A model generated the notes under the pieces. It saw only the letters and a list, made by a program, of their open reading frames with translations. It searched no databases and was not told the DNA's origin. Shown here piece by piece: positions 62,603 to 64,000 of a stretch of DNA of 64,000 nt. Within the stretch, counting starts at the first letter, position 1; every line of letters begins with the position of its first letter. Origin of the DNA: JBAWXE01 sp037144255 (GTDB lineage Bacteria > Bacteroidota > Bacteroidia > Chitinophagales > Chitinophagaceae); NCBI GenBank assembly GCA_037144255.1, contig JBAWXE010000002.1, positions 1 to 64,000 of the forward strand. The letters are read 5' to 3'. A program made the position numbers and the translations under genes.

Positions 62603-64000
62603 TTATTCCATAAATACCATTTTAGCTACATAGCTTTCAGATCCATCTTTATTGGTAATAAAGACCAGATATACTCCAGATTGTGGTCTACGTCCAGTAT
62701 AATCTACTCCGCTCCAAATAGCCTGTCCACCCAGTGCTGTAGTTTTATAAACCAATTGACCAGCAATATCTGTAATACGCACATCTGCATTGTTAACTAA
62801 GCCTTTGATGGCAATAGTACCTTTATACTTACTGCTAATAGGGTTAGGATATACTGTTACATTTTGATTAGACGTAGCACCATCTGTTGCTGTGCTCCTA
62901 TAACTCACCATACCTTCTAATGTTCCTATATATACATCACCGGTTATCGGGTCTACAGCTATTTTTACGATATTATTAGAAGGTAGGGGGCTATTATCCT
63001 GCGTGAAGTGATAAATAGCTTTACCGGCATCAGCAGAAAGTAACCATACACCACTATTAGTACCTACCCATTTTCTATCGGCACCATCTACTGCCATCGC
63101 CTGTACCGGCTGATTTTGAAATAAATACCCAGCAAACTGATCGTATTGCACCACTCGCAGTTCTGTACTGCATGTGCCTTTTGTTGCTTCTCCCGGGCAA
63201 TTAATGATACCTATTCCATTGTCAGTTCCTACCCATATAGCTCCGCTTTTGTCCTTTAGTAAGCAGTATATGTTATTACTTGGCAAATTACCGTTCTGTG
63301 TACCAGTCTGGTAATAATAAGAAGCGTCATCATTGACATTATCCAATGTATTGTTGTCATTATACACAACCAAACCGCCACCATTAGCATAAAACCATTT
63401 TTGGTTATAATCGTCAATGATCAAACCTGAAGCTGCATGTGGAAAAGTAGCACCACTGCTAGGTGCAGCATATTTATACCAGTTTCCTGCTTGTGTCTTC
63501 ACTACTAATGGATAATTTGACCCGAAATTATTGATCCAAATATTTCTATCCTGATCTATTGCCAAACCGGAAACCGCGTAGAAATAATTACCGTATATCA
63601 AATCAAGATGATCGTTATTCTGGGTAAAGAGACTATCTTTTTTATGTATCAATAATCCACTCAGATAAGCTCCTACATAAACCGTTCCGTCTGTATTATC
63701 TTGAGTTACTACGCACATATCGCGAGGTTGTATACTTACAAAAGGAGGGTAGTTCTTATTATTCCAAATGGTCCAAGTCTCATCCTTAAAATGTGACAAA
63801 CCACTTGAATTATTTTCCGGTTGGAAATTATCCTGATGACCACCATGGGTCATCCACAGCTCTTTATTATATGCAAATATGTCTGAGGAAAAATAAAAAG
63901 CCGGCCCTTGTGGTGGCGTAAAATCAAGTTGGTTTCCTGATATGCGTTTTTTAAGCCCCTGTAAAGAATCTGCTACCCATACAGAACCATCACCTAATTC
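62603..64000 (-). CDS. PorZ-like beta-propeller protein with T9SS domain (5' end outside window)
   Basis: An open reading frame that continues to the right edge: positions 63854-64000 translate without a stop (GDGSVWVADSLQGLKK...DIFAYNKELW), so the N-terminus is missing. The 465 visible residues contain beta-propeller blades of the two-component-regulator type (SGAIWVGTDNGIGII, DRKWVGTNSGVWLL, TGDVYIGTLEGMVSY) and a C-terminal T9SS sorting domain beginning VTVYPNPIS and ending SGVYLVFITNKDGSESYVAKMVFME. Propellers plus CTD, directly before recO, are what I recall for PorZ, the T9SS protein that helps deliver anionic LPS; without the N-terminus this remains likely rather than certain. Confidence 0.8.
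   Translation of the reverse strand, partial: ELGDGSVWVADSLQGLKKRISGNQLDFTPPQGPAFYFSSDIFAYNKELWMTHGGHQDNFQPENNSSGLSHFKDETWTIWNNKNYPPFVSIQPRDMCVVTQDNTDGTVYVGAYLSGLLIHKKDSLFTQNNDHLDLIYGNYFYAVSGLAIDQDRNIWINNFGSNYPLVVKTQAGNWYKYAAPSSGATFPHAASGLIIDDYNQKWFYANGGGLVVYNDNNTLDNVNDDASYYYQTGTQNGNLPSNNIYCLLKDKSGAIWVGTDNGIGIINCPGEATKGTCSTELRVVQYDQFAGYLFQNQPVQAMAVDGADRKWVGTNSGVWLLSADAGKAIYHFTQDNSPLPSNNIVKIAVDPITGDVYIGTLEGMVSYRSTATDGATSNQNVTVYPNPISSKYKGTIAIKGLVNNADVRITDIAGQLVYKTTALGGQAIWSGVDYTGRRPQSGVYLVFITNKDGSESYVAKMVFME

Overview
The window comes from a member of the Bacteroidota, most likely Chitinophagaceae or a close relative (the lineage is inference). Lineage signals are type IX secretion (T9SS) C-terminal sorting domains of the VYPNP type, a gliding-motility-associated C-terminal domain, a SusC/carboxypeptidase-regulatory TonB receptor, DUF5686, a futalosine-pathway menaquinone gene (mqnC), and the Bacteroidota promoter signature TAnnTTTG, best seen upstream of gyrB (TTG, 20 nt, TATATTTG). 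The DNA is AT-rich, protein-dense and ordinary chromosomal in character. I see no rRNA, tRNA, CRISPR, prophage or insertion sequence.

Layout. 1-1.4 kb (minus): a truncated TIGR02757 gene, a secreted cyclophilin and methylmalonyl-CoA epimerase. 1.5-4.3 kb (plus): an ISC-type Fe-S assembly operon iscS-iscU-iscA-nfu closed by a strong terminator. 4.3-10.5 kb: S41-like peptidase, manC, an aminotransferase, a TSUP transporter, mqnC and a small secreted protein. 10.45-11.68 kb: a gene-free island holding three arrays of short degenerate units repeated every 10-11 bp, plus long hairpins. 11.7-19.7 kb: two small exported proteins, mfd, a lipoprotein, a 3-hydroxyacyl-CoA dehydrogenase/FAH pair and a beta-carbonic anhydrase. 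19.7-26.1 kb (minus): a probable operon of a polytopic membrane protein, dgt, queA, nadC and a lipid kinase. 26.2-31.5 kb: a TonB receptor with a helical secreted partner, divergent from gyrB.

31.6-36.1 kb: a cyanophycin cluster with an isoaspartyl peptidase, cyanophycinase (cphB) and cyanophycin synthetase (cphA), i.e. synthesis and complete degradation of a nitrogen-storage polymer. 36.2-39.5 kb: yidC and an NHL-repeat T9SS protein. 39.7-44.1 kb: an unusual signalling pair (pseudo-receiver, two PAS domains and a dimerisation/phosphotransfer helix without an ATPase domain, divergent from a single-domain response regulator), a 54-residue His/Tyr-rich lipoprotein, and feoB without an adjacent feoA. 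44.2-50.6 kb: a gliding-type surface protein, an EGF-like lipoprotein, an outer-membrane barrel, photolyase, a GT2 glycosyltransferase and a 52-residue membrane protein. 50.7-64 kb: a VWA protein, a GNAT, polA, a YkgJ-type cysteine cluster protein, a DUF5686 outer-membrane protein, bcp, an M23 peptidase, recO and a PorZ-like T9SS protein cut by the right edge.

The items most worth a second look are the helically phased repeat island, the incomplete-kinase/response-regulator pair, the feoB-linked His-rich mini-lipoprotein and the cyanophycin cluster. Two genes of 52 and 54 codons (50467-50625 and 41749-41913) and two edge-truncated genes were read directly from the sequence.
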